A DNA stretch of 64,000 bases from Glandiceps talaboti. Taxonomy: Eukaryota; Hemichordata; Enteropneusta; Spengelidae. The DNA lies in NCBI RefSeq assembly GCF_964340395.1, contig NC_135555.1, positions 20,223,947-20,287,946 on the forward strand, given 5' to 3'. Shown in pieces: positions 1 through 12,016 of this stretch. The first letter of the stretch is position 1. Each line of letters begins with the position of its first letter. The translations under genes and the position numbers were made by a program. Under the pieces are notes generated by a model that saw nothing but the letters and a program-made list of their open reading frames with translations, did no database searches and had not been told where the DNA came from.

Positions 1-837
1 AATGTCATCTAATGGGCTAACAACACAAGCAGGCATTACTTGAGAGTAATTGTGTTGACATTCAGTGATTCACATTACAACATGATCAAGGACAGAGTTG
101 TATGTATGCATTTTCACCCAAGCAAAAATGTTTGTAAACTCAGCTCATACTGTACTATAGTATTTATACAGAAAATACACTATCTTTTAATTTCTTCCAT
201 TTTGGTATATTTCAAGAATTTACATTGTATGTCATTTAAATTCAATTTTCAATTAAAATCCAAAACATCAACAGATTCTTGAACTTAAATGCCAGGGTTT
301 CATTCCCAGGTTCTCACATTAGTGTTATGTATAGATAACAATCAGTGGAGCCATAAGGATTACATAGGATTATTCTTTTGTTCTGGACAAACATTATCTA
401 TGGCTCTGCCAGATTAAGTTTTTTTCACATCTAAATTTTAATCCTAATCTAAACTGTCCCTTAATTTAAAAGAGATAAACCAATTGAAATTAACTAATAT
501 AATAAGAAATTTGCAAAATCGATTGACAGCTTCCAACAAAATGTTCGATTGTGTTCCAATCAGCTACAGGAGTTGCATATGGGAACCATGTGCCAACAAT
601 TCAAGTTTATGTTGACATTGCATCAAGAGTCTATTCAAAACGTGTGATTTGTGAGAGGTAAATTATGAATGACCTGTGACAACAAAAGGTGGAAACTACT
701 TTGGATGCAGTTTATATGGTTATAGGTAGCTTTAAGGACAAGCTCTTTGTTATCTCTAATGCCAGGTGTATTTGCAATCAGTGTCAAGTACAAATCTTAT
801 CCTTGAAATGACTTAGTTGTCAAGGAGACTTTTTGGC
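1..837. other. Non-coding, nothing recognised
   Basis: AT-rich sequence with only short open frames that have no domain-like composition. I see no repeat, RNA gene or promoter signal. Confidence 0.6.
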
Positions 838-1135
838 CAAAATGACCTGTTTTTAGGTCAAATACAAATTGATAACAACATCAATCTAAACTGAGTAGTT
901 GTGGATGACATCGGCCTCCCCATAAAGGACGGAAAGTCTGGGAGACATCAATAGGTTCGAACACCAAAATGAGAGTTTTTGTAAAATTGAAATGTTGAAA
1001 AATGACCTGTTTTTGTGTCAAATTCAAAATGACAACAACATCAATCTAATTAAGTAGATGTGATTGAAATCGGCAAGGATGGAAAGTCAAAGAAACTTCA
1101 CCAAAAATGACATATATGTCAAAGTAAAAATGTTG
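838..1135. repeat. Diverged tandem duplication, unit about 165 bp
   Basis: The block starting at 838 with AAAATGACCTGTTTTTAGG recurs from about 1000 as AAAATGACCTGTTTTTGTG. Both copies continue through the shared stretch ACAACATCAATCTAA and then a shared GGAAAGTC. A third, truncated start (AAAATGACATATATGTC) follows at about 1105. The copies differ by many substitutions and small indels, so the duplication is old. No coding potential is seen. Confidence 0.75.
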
Positions 1136-1259
1136 ATTAGTAAAAGTGGGTGCTGTTGATTAGAGAGAATAAGGACAACATCAAGTTGACTAAAAGGCAA
1201 AGTGTTGAAAACATCTAGGTGAGTTTGTATTCTACTGACACCACAATCCGAAGGGAATG

Positions 1260-1680
1260 AAAACCTAGTAATTATATTCCATGGCTAGTGATTGAGTTAC
1301 AGATCCATGCAGGTACCTCATTTAAGTTGCACTCACTCACTGAAATTTGAGATTAATTTTTTCGATCAGACAACCAACAATGTATCCACAGAAAATTGTT
1401 AAAATAGCAATAATTAGACATTGTATATGTCGATACGGGGTTGAGTTTTATTTTATGAAGGCTGAAAACATGATCATGTTGAGCTCCTGATTTTTAGGGT
1501 GCAAACCTAAAAATCAATTTGATTGGCTGTTTTCTACTATGTTACATGTATGTGTACAGCTACACAAAATCTTTTACCCACAGGTGATTCAGTACTTTTC
1601 AGGGTGTGCTATATTACGAGTAACATCATTATATCAAACAAAACTTTCAAAGAAGCATTCCAGTGGCATCTAGTGCAGCT
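1260..1680 (+). repeat. Dispersed repeat family 1, copy 1
   Basis: One of at least five related copies in the window (others at 8345-8500, 13380-13757, 28408-28740 and 39635-40085). The core is bounded by inverted ends: the left end near 1325 is TTGCACTCACTCACTGAAA, and the right end near 1655-1680 is CCAGTGGCATCTAGTGCAGCT. Internal landmarks shared with other copies are TTTTTCGATCAGACAACCA, GAAAATTGTTAAAATA and the sequence around 1490-1520 (GATTTTTAGGGTGCAAACC). No transposase frame is present, so this looks like a non-autonomous MITE-like element. Its class is not determinable here. Confidence 0.7.
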
Positions 1681-1766
1681 AAATAAATCATTATATATTT
1701 GTCAGTACGTTGGACAAATTTGACACACAATTTATGATTATACATGATCCTGTTTTGTGGAGTCAT

Positions 1767-2126
1767 GATGGGCGAATGGTTAGAGTGGTAAGCTTGGAAT
1801 CTGCAGGTTGCACGTTCGAGCCCCATCACTGCCGTTTGTTTCTGATTGGCTAAAGTCCTTGGGCAAGAATTGAAGCACGACTGTGTCTCAGACAACCCAG
1901 CTGTGTAATTGGGGACCTGGTAGAATAGAGGTTGCAACGTGAATGCTTTAATCCTATGTGCTTATAAAGGCAGCAATGGATTGTATGTTCCCCAGGGAGT
2001 TGAGGCAGTATTAAAGAGCCATTGTGCCACTATAGATCCGAACCTGGGGTAATAATTGTAAAGCGCTTTGACTTGAGCACAGAGTGGGAAAGCGCTATAT
2101 AAAAACCAACGTTATTATTATTATTA
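1767..2126 (+). mobile_element. tRNA-derived SINE with microsatellite tail
   Basis: The head resembles a tRNA gene with an A-box-like stretch at about 1768-1787 (GGGCGAATGGTTAGAGTGG) and a B box at about 1812-1821 (CGTTCGAGCC), as expected of an internal Pol III promoter. The body runs to a 3' segment with GTAAAGCGCTTTGACTTG and AAAGCGCTATATAAAA, then an ATT trinucleotide tail at about 2112-2126. This order (tRNA head, unrelated body, conserved 3' end, simple tail) is the SINE hallmark, and similar GCGCTTTG/GCGCTATATAAA tails occur in SINEs of several invertebrate and deuterostome groups. It encodes no protein and would depend on a LINE for movement. It lies 86 bp past a dispersed-repeat copy. 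Confidence 0.8.
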
Positions 2127-4115
2127 CATGTAAACCTGTTTTATGATATGTTCAAGCAAAAGGTCTTTCCTTGTTGTAACTTGTATTTGTTGAATAGTGT
2201 GTAATTCCTAGAAGCCTGGTCAGCCTAAGTGATACACCTACACAGTATCTTTATTACGGTTGGAATTGAAATTTGATCATGGAATTTGATAGAGAGATAA
2301 ACAAAGTATATGCTTACCACTCTTAGAGCTAAGTTTTTAAATTGTAAATATGCGCAGTACTCCAATCACATATATCACTGATCGGAGCTGTCTTCAGTTC
2401 ACAAAAGAAATGAAATTTAAAAAAAAAATTGGCTGATGATGATGATGATGGGGTAGGAAAAGAATGCAGACACTTGGCATCTCAAGGCTTCATTGAACCA
2501 TGCATACTATTTCAGCAATGGACTGCATTGCAGGACGTGTAGAATTCTCTAAATAGCTATTTTTTATGCATTTAATTAGTGAATTATGAAATTATGTATT
2601 GACCCTGTCAAGTAATATATTTGTAGGAAAGTATCTGATATTAAACAACTAGTGATAAAATTACTGGAGTTGAGAATTAACCACCAATGTGAATGGAGCA
2701 GAGTATGTGTATATCATCTGTGATGGCCTCTAGCGCAGCAAATTGGTCTAGGACTGTCTGGTTGTTTTCCTCACACAAAAAAAAAATTAAAATTAATATG
2801 AAGAGAACCACAAGTTTTCAAATTTCAGGATGTTGATTTACTTTGATTATAATGATAGCTCCAACGTCTGTAACTCACAAGAATGTAGTTTTGTGGTATT
2901 GATGAAGACAGATTTTGCATCGATATATAAATATTTTAATCTTTTCAGAAACTTGAACTGAATTGCTGATAACTTGTAAGCCAAGTTTCCGTTTGCATGC
3001 TGGGTCATCACATTTTAGTGAGGTATTTAAACCCTGAAAAAGTTGTCAATGAAGTTAAAAACAAGCATTATTTTATCCCACTTTCTTACTTTCAATGAAT
3101 TTTAACTCAGTAATGTGATACTAAAAGTGGAGACAAGAATCTCCTTTGATGATTACTATTCAGAAGGCATCTGTTTAAAAGAAGTACATGGTATGATATT
3201 GATACTTCTATTGAGTTGCTCGGATGACCTGAATTTCCGACTGCAGCAATGCAGTATGAATGGCTTCCAGTTCAAGTGTCATCCACCTCAGCTATGAAGT
3301 TACAGGCCACAGCACTCTCCTCAACGATCACATTATGCAGCCTTCCTGTTTTCTAGGCAACTAACGGGAAATTGAACACCCTGACCACAAGGCTTACAGT
3401 ATTTGTGTATATTTTTATAGCCATATATCACACACATGTACAAGCAGGATATGGAGAGGGGAGTGATAGCTTTAAAAATAAAATTACTGACGCACTGATT
3501 TCCCCTTCCTGCCCTTGTTAACCTTGCTCATAGCTATTGAAAGTTTTTGTGGGACATCCCATTGAGAAGGTTGCTATTCAATGTTAATACACACACCTTG
3601 TAAAAGGGCTGGTGATTTGAATGCCAAATAAGAACAACTCTATAGGTGAATTACCATTCTTATTTAAACATGCATGACAGGGTAGAATTCTTTTCTTCTC
3701 CTTTGGTTCACAGGTCTACAAACACAGTGAAGACACTGAGTTTATATCGGAAGTACAGTTCAGTACAGTAACTGCGTTGAAGAAAAGTTCAATAGCTATT
3801 TGTAGAGCAGTGGGAAGTGTTTCCATTCCATTTTTGTAGCTTTTACATTTCCTTCCTTATTAAGGTATCTATGACGTTTTTATTTATGTTTGTCAGTGAC
3901 ATCATTTTTGTTCACTGACCTGTAGTTAGCATACATTTATACACTGAGTCAGTTCGCATGGATTTTTTAAACAAATTTAGAGAACTGTTTGTAAATAGGG
4001 ATGTCAATGCATGCAGGTTTGTTTATTTGTAACAGATTTGTTCACCTGATTATACCTACCCAAATGTTGGGTATGAACATTCAGAAGCATGTTTAGACAC
4101 TGGTTAGTTGGTATG
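2127..4115. other. Non-coding, AT-rich
   Basis: No gene or element recognised. A short (GAT)5-6 tract lies at 2434-2450 and A-runs at 2419-2428 and 2777-2787. Confidence 0.6.
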
Positions 4116-4497
4116 ATTTGCATAGTAAATGATCATTTGCATATTAATTTTATATTATTTCCTTAATTACCATCTCAAATATATGTTTCCAGTCCAGAAA
4201 CACAACACCAAATTGATACATTTATTTGCCGAACTTAAGTTTTAAGTCTGATGCATGTTTGCTCAGTGTTTTTTTGCATATTTTAATCAATTTGTTTATT
4301 TAATGAAATCATACACTGTAGTGCATTATTCAGTGTCTTTGCATATTTCAATTAATTTGCATATTTAAAGAATTCATCCAAGTAATCAAATTTAAAAAAA
4401 TATATAGCTAGATTAAATTTAGTCTGACTCAGATTAAATCATGGTTCTGCCTGGGCTTTGGCTACCAATGATTATTCAAATTTCCCTTAATTTGCAT
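4116..4497 (+). promoter_or_regulatory. Cluster of four POU-type octamer motifs
   Basis: The exact octamer ATTTGCAT (reverse complement of ATGCAAAT, the classical POU-domain site) occurs at 4116-4123, 4135-4142, 4355-4362 and 4490-4497. Near matches (TTTTGCATA, CTTTGCATA) lie between them. Part of the cluster is an old duplication: 4261-4309 and 4330-4376 share CAGTGT, TTTGCATATTT and a TTTAA end. The motif match is direct. A role as an enhancer, for the zinc-finger gene or anything else, is inference. Confidence 0.35.
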
Positions 4498-7400
4498 ACA
4501 TGTATGTATGAATGTCATATTTTTGCATAGATATGCAAAATGTTGTCTAACCCCATCAAAATGTTGATCTACATGTAACATTGATAAAAACAACTTTACT
4601 AACTGATGGGAGACTGAAATCAAAATATAGCTCTAGGCAAATTCAAGGACAGAGTAGAAATCTATACACATTCTTTTATGATAGCATTCGTTTGCTAACA
4701 CTAAAATAACAGGCCTTCTCAAAAACATTGAACTTGCAATTGTCTGGCATATGCTTAGTGTGGAAGACATATTTACTCGCCACAATCACTTGGGTTTTGT
4801 TTGTTTAACAATTTGTGTACTGTCCTAGATGACAATATATGTAGCCCTACTTGTATTTACCTTTCTGTCCAAACAAATTAAACAGTCTTTTCCAAAACAC
4901 AGTGGTTGTCAGATATGTACAGAATTGTAGTATTAATCTTAGGAAAGCTGTTTACGAGATGTACTTGTACAAGTTGTAAATGGGATCTGAGGGACTGGAA
5001 CCACCTGTCTGCATGTACATTGATTGATTAGATTTCAAAAACTCATTTAGATTTATCATTTTGCCATGGATAACAGACATATTGAAGGCCATGAGAAACA
5101 GCTATTGCATTCTTGATATGAAACTTTTTACAAAAATAGTACATATTTGAGGTTTATTTGTTGCCAGGTGCAAGTCTCAACTACTTCTTAAATTGATATT
5201 AACACGGGAAAACTTTTTCGGATGAGCCAGTGATAAAAATAAATTCACAGCGTTCCAAGTGGTATGTTTGCCCACAGTGATCAGCCTGTTGTCTAGAAAT
5301 AATAACAAAATGAGTCATTTGTATTAGTTCTAATTACCAACCTCTTTGTAATATCCCGCTGAAATGATGATTTTGTTCACCGAAGATTTCCTATCTAAAC
5401 TGACATTGGGTTAAAGTGGATATCAAGGGCAAGTATTTATATATACTGAGGGAAAACATTATACATTTAGCAAACAATGTTAGATTATAATAAACTTAAC
5501 ACTACTGTCAGTTTTTTATAGTGTCCGAGTTTCACTGAATCAGTCTGTGCTTTAGGCATGCTTAGAATTCTCTCCCCTACCAAAGTCAGTTCTCACTCTG
5601 TATTGTCAACATTGCTGGTACCTGCAGAACAGATTTACCTAAGTTAAACTTGCCACCACATTTAATACAAAGCCAAACAAATTGATTGAATGTGGTAAAT
5701 TGACATTCCCCCCAAAAAAGGAGAACAAAATGTACTTCTGACCAAAGACCGCATACTATACTACTACTAGTCAATCAATCTGCAACATGGATGCACTGTG
5801 TAAATTTAATATTACAGTAACAGATATTATGATATTATGATATTGTCCTGTTAGGTTCAACAAGCTAGCTACTAGTTGGAAGTGGATACACCAGTGTAAA
5901 GTAACTCATTATGGTGATAACAATCTCCTGCTGAAAGAAGTAGCAGGTACCGTGGTGATGTAGCAGTTACATGTAGTATAATACCAACATATTAATAAAC
6001 AACATTTGGGTAGTCTAGTGTATCATTTACATGTTTTGAACTTTAGCCATTGCGGTGACGGTGTTGTTAGGTTCTTTTAACCTCCGTTCCCCTTTACCCA
6101 TGTTGTATCAACGCAACACTGAAAAGTCAGATTATGATTGATAGGTCATGTGACATTTGTTGTCATGACGACGCACTTTGACTAAGGATGCCAGAAGTAA
6201 ATAGTGATTAGAAAAGGGGTTATCCATCTTCGGCAGCACAGTGGGTGTGTTGAAATATACACTCAGACTTCAGGTCACGTTAAAAGGTTTTGTTTTTACC
6301 CAGAGCTTGAGGGAGTGTATTCAATGAATGAAGTCGAGTACAACGGCCTATTCAAAGAGAAGGTGAATCCCCTTCCTTGTGTATGAAAGGGGCCTTGGGT
6401 GTGACCCAACAAAGTAAACTCAAGTATTTATATGGAATGCTTGTCATTGTGGCAAATAAATTACTAGCCCAGGTAAACCTGTCCACTTAATACCTGGTCA
6501 ATGAAAAATGTCAACTTGTAATATTTGACAAGTCGATTTATTTTGTCATTGTGGAAGAACTTAATGGTTATTCCCAATATTAAAAGATCAGCAATGTTTT
6601 ATTCAAAGTTTCCCTGGTGCGGAATTTGCAAAGTAAATAAAAATACATGTATACACATACAGGTAAACAGAGTTAAGAAAAAGAAATACTTCAACTGTAT
6701 GACGTACATCATGAAACACTTTTACTATCATCTAGTGTTCGGAAGTGTTTTAAAGAGAGACACACCTACTGGAAATAATAGGTATATGTAGGTATGACTA
6801 TGGCTGTTTAAACTTTTTACGAGTGATTGTTGTCATTGTACCCACTTTAGAATACAACTTTAACCACAGAATATTCACACAGTGACTAGAGTAAAGGCCC
6901 ATGGTTCAATCCCATGTTTATGCGTGGAGTCGATCATTACGATTGTTATGTACAGGACCAACTTTTTCTCTTTGTCTGTCTGACAACTGTTTGTGACAAA
7001 TATTCAACAGTATATGTTAAACTGTGTCAATACTAACTGGGACAGTTTTGACACATGCACTGATTGGTTCCTGATTTTGTCTGACAGTAATCAGAAAATG
7101 CTTCTTTTTTTTAATATTAATTTGAGGTTATAATCATTCAGCCAACACACAAAATCCTTTTCAAACTTTTACTCATAAAATCGTTTTTTTTGTTTTTTTT
7201 TACATTTGACAAGAATCTTCTACTCTGCGGCCATTTTCACTACCCTGAAAAACATCAAAAGGGAAGTAAAAGTATAAAAAAAACATGTTAACAAGGTTAT
7301 AGACTTGTTTGTGGGGTCACTGTACATAGTACAATACCCGCCTCAAACTGACTGACCTTAAATAAATTATCACCGTAAGAATCAATGGTCGTTCAGGTAA

Positions 7401-7750
7401 CCTTTATGATAGAAATAGCACACCACAAAGAACCAACACTATCTTCACATTATTGGTGTTTTTTTCCAAAGCTATATCCAACCTCTACATTGTGATTCAA
7501 CTTGCTATCAATCAGGTATTTCAAAAGTCAATCAATTTTAATTTTGTAATTGGAAATTTTCCTAGCTGTAGTTGCCAAAAAAAAACAACTTATTACCCCA
7601 TGGGGTGATTATCATTGAATTTAAGAGCATGTTGGCTTGAGTGATTACAGTATACATACATTTAGAGGTTAGTTGGTTTTGGGTTTTGTGAGTATAGCGA
7701 CAGTGATATTTATGAAGTTGTGAATTACATTTTGTTTACTTAAGTAGGTA
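4498..7750. other. Non-coding, possible SINE fragment near 6.9 kb
   Basis: No gene is seen. At 6895-6920 the sequence GGTTCAATCCC resembles a Pol III B box and may be the remnant of a tRNA-derived SINE, but no clear A box or tail is present. T-runs occur at about 7180-7200. Confidence 0.45.
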
Positions 7751-7818
7751 ATTTGAAATTTATGAGTGGTCAATGATTGTTCTAATTTGAATTTATGAGT
7801 AGTGGATGATTGTTCTTA
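7751..7818. repeat. 34-bp tandem duplication
   Basis: Two 34-bp units (7751-7784 and 7785-7818) share ATTTGAA, TTTATGAGT and GATTGTTCT, with a few substitutions. Non-coding. Confidence 0.75.
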
Positions 7819-8187
7819 AATTATCAGTGACAGATAATATATAACACCCAGTAAGTTTACAAAAAAAAATTGTTAAGAAGTTTCAGGGATTATAGTTATG
7901 ATACATGTATATTGTAAGTAAACTTTGTATAAGTTTGTTATGCAAGTAGGTTATTTTTAATGTTGGAATGCCATGATTGATCGCTGTGAAACTATAAGTC
8001 TGAAGGTATTTCTATAGCGTAGAATTGCAAAGTTTTGTTGAAAGGTTTGTGCACTGATTTGTAAAGATCGCCTTTTCTTTTCTTTAGATATGTGTGCACC
8101 TTTGATAAAAGGAAAGGGTTCAGGTGTCATGGTATGACTACCCAGCCATGACTGGGTGAGGGGATGATAGTTATACATATACACTAT

Positions 8188-8189
<2 letters not shown>

Positions 8190-8280
<91 letters not shown>
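8190..8280. repeat. (TA)n microsatellite, about 90 bp
   Basis: A pure TA run. It is self-complementary and therefore able to extrude as a cruciform. The Ile-Tyr-repeat open frame across it is an artefact. Confidence 0.98.
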
Positions 8281-8282
<2 letters not shown>

Positions 8283-8344
8283 TCAATCTTTTCATTGCCC
8301 TCATCATGGGTGTTATTGCATTGAACAACTTCACCATTGATTTA

Positions 8345-8500
8345 ATTTTAAGCCTGCACTAGCTGCAACTGGGGCATTTTTGTCATCAAATAACCAAATA
8401 CACATTCACTAAAAATTGGTCAGTTTCTTGTAAAAAGACATTGTATCCGTTAAATTACTGGTCAATAGTACATGTATCTGTAGTAAGGTAGTCTCAGACA
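8345..8500 (+). repeat. Dispersed repeat family 1, left module (copy 2)
   Basis: It begins with GCACTAGCTGCAACTGGGG and continues through TTCACTAAAAATTGG, AAAAAGACATTGTATCCGTTAA and GGTAGTCT. The reverse complement of 39940-40085 matches this order throughout (CAATTTTTAGTGAAT, GATACAATGTCTTTTT, CCAGTTGCAGCTAGTGCA). It is the same module in opposite orientation 31 kb away. The second module found in other copies is absent here. Confidence 0.7.
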
Positions 8501-9399
8501 CAGACAACTAAGAAGACGCATGAGAGTTCAAGTGCTGATATTGCAAGTCGTCTATTACATTTGATGATTCTGTCAGTAAGATAGCAAACTTTCTCATCGA
8601 AATATCGCGTAGTATCGTGTGGTTTCTTGATTTATGAGAGAATATATTGAATTCGAGCAGATTCACGCGTTGGAAAGTTATTTCCATGACAATAGAGAGT
8701 AATGTTTACCCGAGGCTATGATCAAACAATGGGAGAAGGCCTGTTGCCAATCTGCCTTGTTGGTTGTCTGTGTCTCAGACCACCAGGAAAACCTCAGGGG
8801 GAACAGACTACATTGTAGCAATGCCTATTGTATTAGGAGCTCTTAATCCTTCTTCCTACTGTCACACTCCACCCTTCAAGCATGCCTTTTGTTTGAAACT
8901 CTCTCTCCGAAGACTGCCAAATGTTGTGCAAAACAATAATTAGGGTCAATTTGTTTTTTTGCAAATGACTCGGAGAGTATCTATCGGGAAGGGTTAAAGG
9001 TTAGTAAATGTCATCTATGACCAGAAACAAAGACCATCACGCAGTCAGAATCAAAATCACTGCAGTTTCAGATGAGTTATGCTCTGTTAAAGTTGCTTGT
9101 TCCTAGCCACCTTTATTTATTAATATATAAATAAGTGATTTTAAAAAGGATTTTGACACGGGAATTCAAACATTATGTAATTGGGGCTTTTCCTCGTGTA
9201 AGTCAGAACGTGAATGATTGAATTATCGATAGCTACTTTTTGCTGTAGACTCATTTCAAAAATGGATACTACTGTAGGCCAGGGATAAGAGTAAACTACA
9301 CTTCGACTCTAATTCCCTTGCTTGTAACCCACTAGTTAGCTCCGCTGTCAGCGAAAGCTGAAAGCGTAGCTTTAGGTATAGGTGGGTATTGAGGTATAG

Positions 9400-9745
9400 A
9401 GAGTAGAGTGAATCATAGGTGTCCGTCAAACTTTTATATTTTCACTATTTTCTCTGAAAGTAACAGCCAGAATACTTCGATATTTGGTGTGCATGTTCCC
9501 TGGGGGGAGGCTATTCAGATTTGTTCATGCCAAGTTGATCTGTGCCATTTTCAATTTTTTATGATTTTTTTTCCAAAAATGACATTTTCATCAACTCCTC
9601 ATAAAGTTTAAGTCAGATTGCTTTGATATCTGGTGTGTTGATGCACAGGGGGTAGCTTACTTAGATTTGTTAATTTCAAGTCAGCACGTCTTCTCTTCTA
9701 TTTTTTATGATTTTTTTTTTGAAATTTGAAAAAAAATGAATATGT
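9400..9745. repeat. Two-unit diverged satellite-like repeat, about 150 bp unit
   Basis: Unit 1 (about 9459-9600) and unit 2 (about 9610-9745) share in order: a CAGA(A/T) start, TTTGATATYTGGTGTG-like text, a G-run followed by TAGCTT or AGGCTA, CAGATTTGTT or TAGATTTGTT, and TTTTTTATGATTTTTTTT. A weak echo (GCTTTGATGTTTGGTGTG) occurs at about 14621-14640. It looks like the remnant of a dispersed repeat, with no coding content. Confidence 0.65.
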
Positions 9746-10379
9746 TAATGAGCATAATGACCGACGCCATATTGGAAATCAGTCCGCGAGACTTTAGGTA
9801 AAGTGCAACTTTTCAAAAGACACTATTGACGTCAAACAAGCAATGTAATATGTGCTATAGTCTTAATTCTACGCATTGTGCACCCAAATGACAAATATTT
9901 GTTTGAAAAAGGTTTGTAAACTTCAAATCCAATTCACACACCACCCCTCCTTCAGAATGGTTCATTCCAGTATATGATCATTGTGAGAAGTCTTCCATGC
10001 CTGAACTGAAGTGTTTTTGACAGAGTCAGTCGTCAATAAAAACGATAATACTCTTTCTAAAATTACCACATTTTGAAAGGGAAAGTACTTTGTAGTTCAT
10101 TTATGGAGTTTTGTTTTTGTACGATCAATATTGGTGGCAAAATTACAGCGTCAAAATTGCCGATGTGGTAATAATGCACGACAATCCCAAGTACCCGGAT
10201 GCACGAGGGACTAACCCAGAAGCAAGTCGTTGTCAGCCATACGTTACAGTGCAGTGGTAACATAGTGTGAGAAATCGCTGCGTTCAGTGTCATTATTCAC
10301 AGAATTGTTGTTTTCGAGTGAAACCCCCGTCTTGAATTGTATAACTCTAACAAATGAAGACATGTCAAGTTATATTTTG

Positions 10380-11473
10380 AAAGTTGTATCGCTAGTTTGA
10401 GACGATTTTCTCACGTACTATCGGGGCTTACTTGGACTTGGACCTTACTCCAGTTCATCGGGAAGTTTAGCCAGCCCGATAATTCTTTCTGGTTTAGCTA
10501 ACAACACTTTTGATCGCGCAGATTTTGTCGTTGTGATGAAAAGAAATTAAAAAAAAGATCACTTCAACCATTTCGTTGTGTTTTCTTTATGAAAGGTAAT
10601 CGAACATGAACGAGTGTTACCACTGTAACCAGGAGGGTCTATGCTGTAACGTATGGCAAGGGTTCGACATACACGCTGGTCCGCTATCCCGCGAGTCTAG
10701 TAACTTTCTGTAAGGACCATGTACCAGTAAAGGTTACTAAATAAAATGCCCATTGCAGGTAGTCCGACGGGATAGTGACTTTTCGATAGGTATATCAGGG
10801 AACTCAGAATTCAAACCACCGGCTATATGATGAATTCACGGTCATAGTAAAATTCATTTGATTTTTAATTTGCTATTTTGACCAACTCCGGTTGTCTATT
10901 CGCGATAAAATTACGATTAGTTTGGAAACGGGGTAGATTTTCTATGATTCTGTGTCATAAAAGCATGTGTTGTGTAGTTTTCGAAAAGCACACCCGGTGG
11001 GAAAGTCGCCCAACAGACGATCTCGCGCCATTGCTGTACTACGTGGCACTTTATTCTGGCGGAATGTCTCTTGAAAACGGGAATAGCGAACGATGAGCCA
11101 ATCAAGTGAGACCTTTCAAATGTAGCTAATATTATAGCCAATAAAATTAGTTGTACGATGATATGTGTATAATAAGTCCTCTACACTGTAACAAGTAAAT
11201 AGTAAAGTTGAAATCTTTGTCGCATGAATTCGTATTTATGTACGGATGCGTAGTCTTTCTGAACAGTAATTCTTAGATCAGTTAGTATTTAAACTACGTT
11301 TCTGAGTTAATTATTCAGTAGGTTATTGACGAGCTCCCTTTGTAAAAACGCTGTACAAATTGGATGTCGGCGTTCGCCCGGCCACGTTCAACGGAACTAG
11401 TGAAGCTCAATCATAACAATGGTGGCTGTCAAAATCGAAGACGCAATTTGACCGTGTTGTTATTTCAGTGAGT
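10380..11473 (+). promoter_or_regulatory. Candidate promoter / 5'UTR exon of the zinc-finger gene
   Basis: CpG dinucleotides are visibly denser here than in the flanking AT-rich DNA (for example 10400-10530, 10980-11100, 11360-11460). Near the end, at about 11418, is AACAATGGTGGCTGTC, a short upstream open frame closed by TGA. It is followed by TTATTTCA and a strong donor GTGAGT at 11468-11473. The large coding exon at 18919 needs at least one upstream 5'UTR exon, and this is the best-looking candidate on the + strand. The link between the two is inference, and no TATA box is evident. Confidence 0.3.
10655..10790. repeat. Imperfect inverted repeat, related to 12285-12335
   Basis: The left arm (GCTATCCCGCGAGTCTAGTAAC, about 10682-10703) is nearly complementary to the right arm (GTAGTCCGACGGGATAGTGAC, about 10758-10778). 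A related sequence, CTAGTCCTGTGGGATAGTGAC, lies at about 12296-12316 next to GTGTCGAACCCTG, whose complement also appears near 10659. This suggests scattered pieces of one palindromic element. Its class is unknown. Confidence 0.45.
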
Positions 11474-11997
11474 TTATTCAGCAAGAAAACAACGTGTTCT
11501 ATGTTTTTGTACTTCCTACATGATGTGATGTTCGTTTTTTTTTACCGGTACAACTTACAGCCTACAATGAAACTGCTAACTTACTTAGTAACACGATTCC
11601 GTGTTCTGTGTTCCGTGTTCCGTGTTCATGTTTTGGTATTCAGTTTGAAAAATTAAAATCCTGAACTTTATTTTGCGAACGATTTTGTCATTTCTTAGTA
11701 ATTATAGGGCCGACTGTATCACGTTTAACGTTTATGTCAACCCGGAAGTACATAGACACGAAAATAGACGAAGTGACTTGTACATGTAATTAGTAACAAA
11801 ATTTTGCTGTAACTGCTGGTAACCTTCAAATTTATTTATTTTTATGTTGTAAATACATTCTAATATGCACTAAGGACAACACTATAAAGACTTGCTCTAT
11901 GGGAAGGTAATTTTTTGTCTTTTAAAAATGCAATAGTTAGATCAATGTGTACCAGAAATGTTATGTAGAAATAAGACCACATAACATCTTATTACTC

Positions 11998-12016
11998 CCC
12001 CCCCCCCCCCCCCCCA
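11998..12016. repeat. Poly-C run
   Basis: A run of about 18 C. Long mononucleotide runs of this kind are prone to assembly error. Confidence 0.95.

Noticed and set aside
1647-1937. A 96-codon - strand frame
   Set aside because: It overlaps the end of a dispersed repeat and the head of a SINE.
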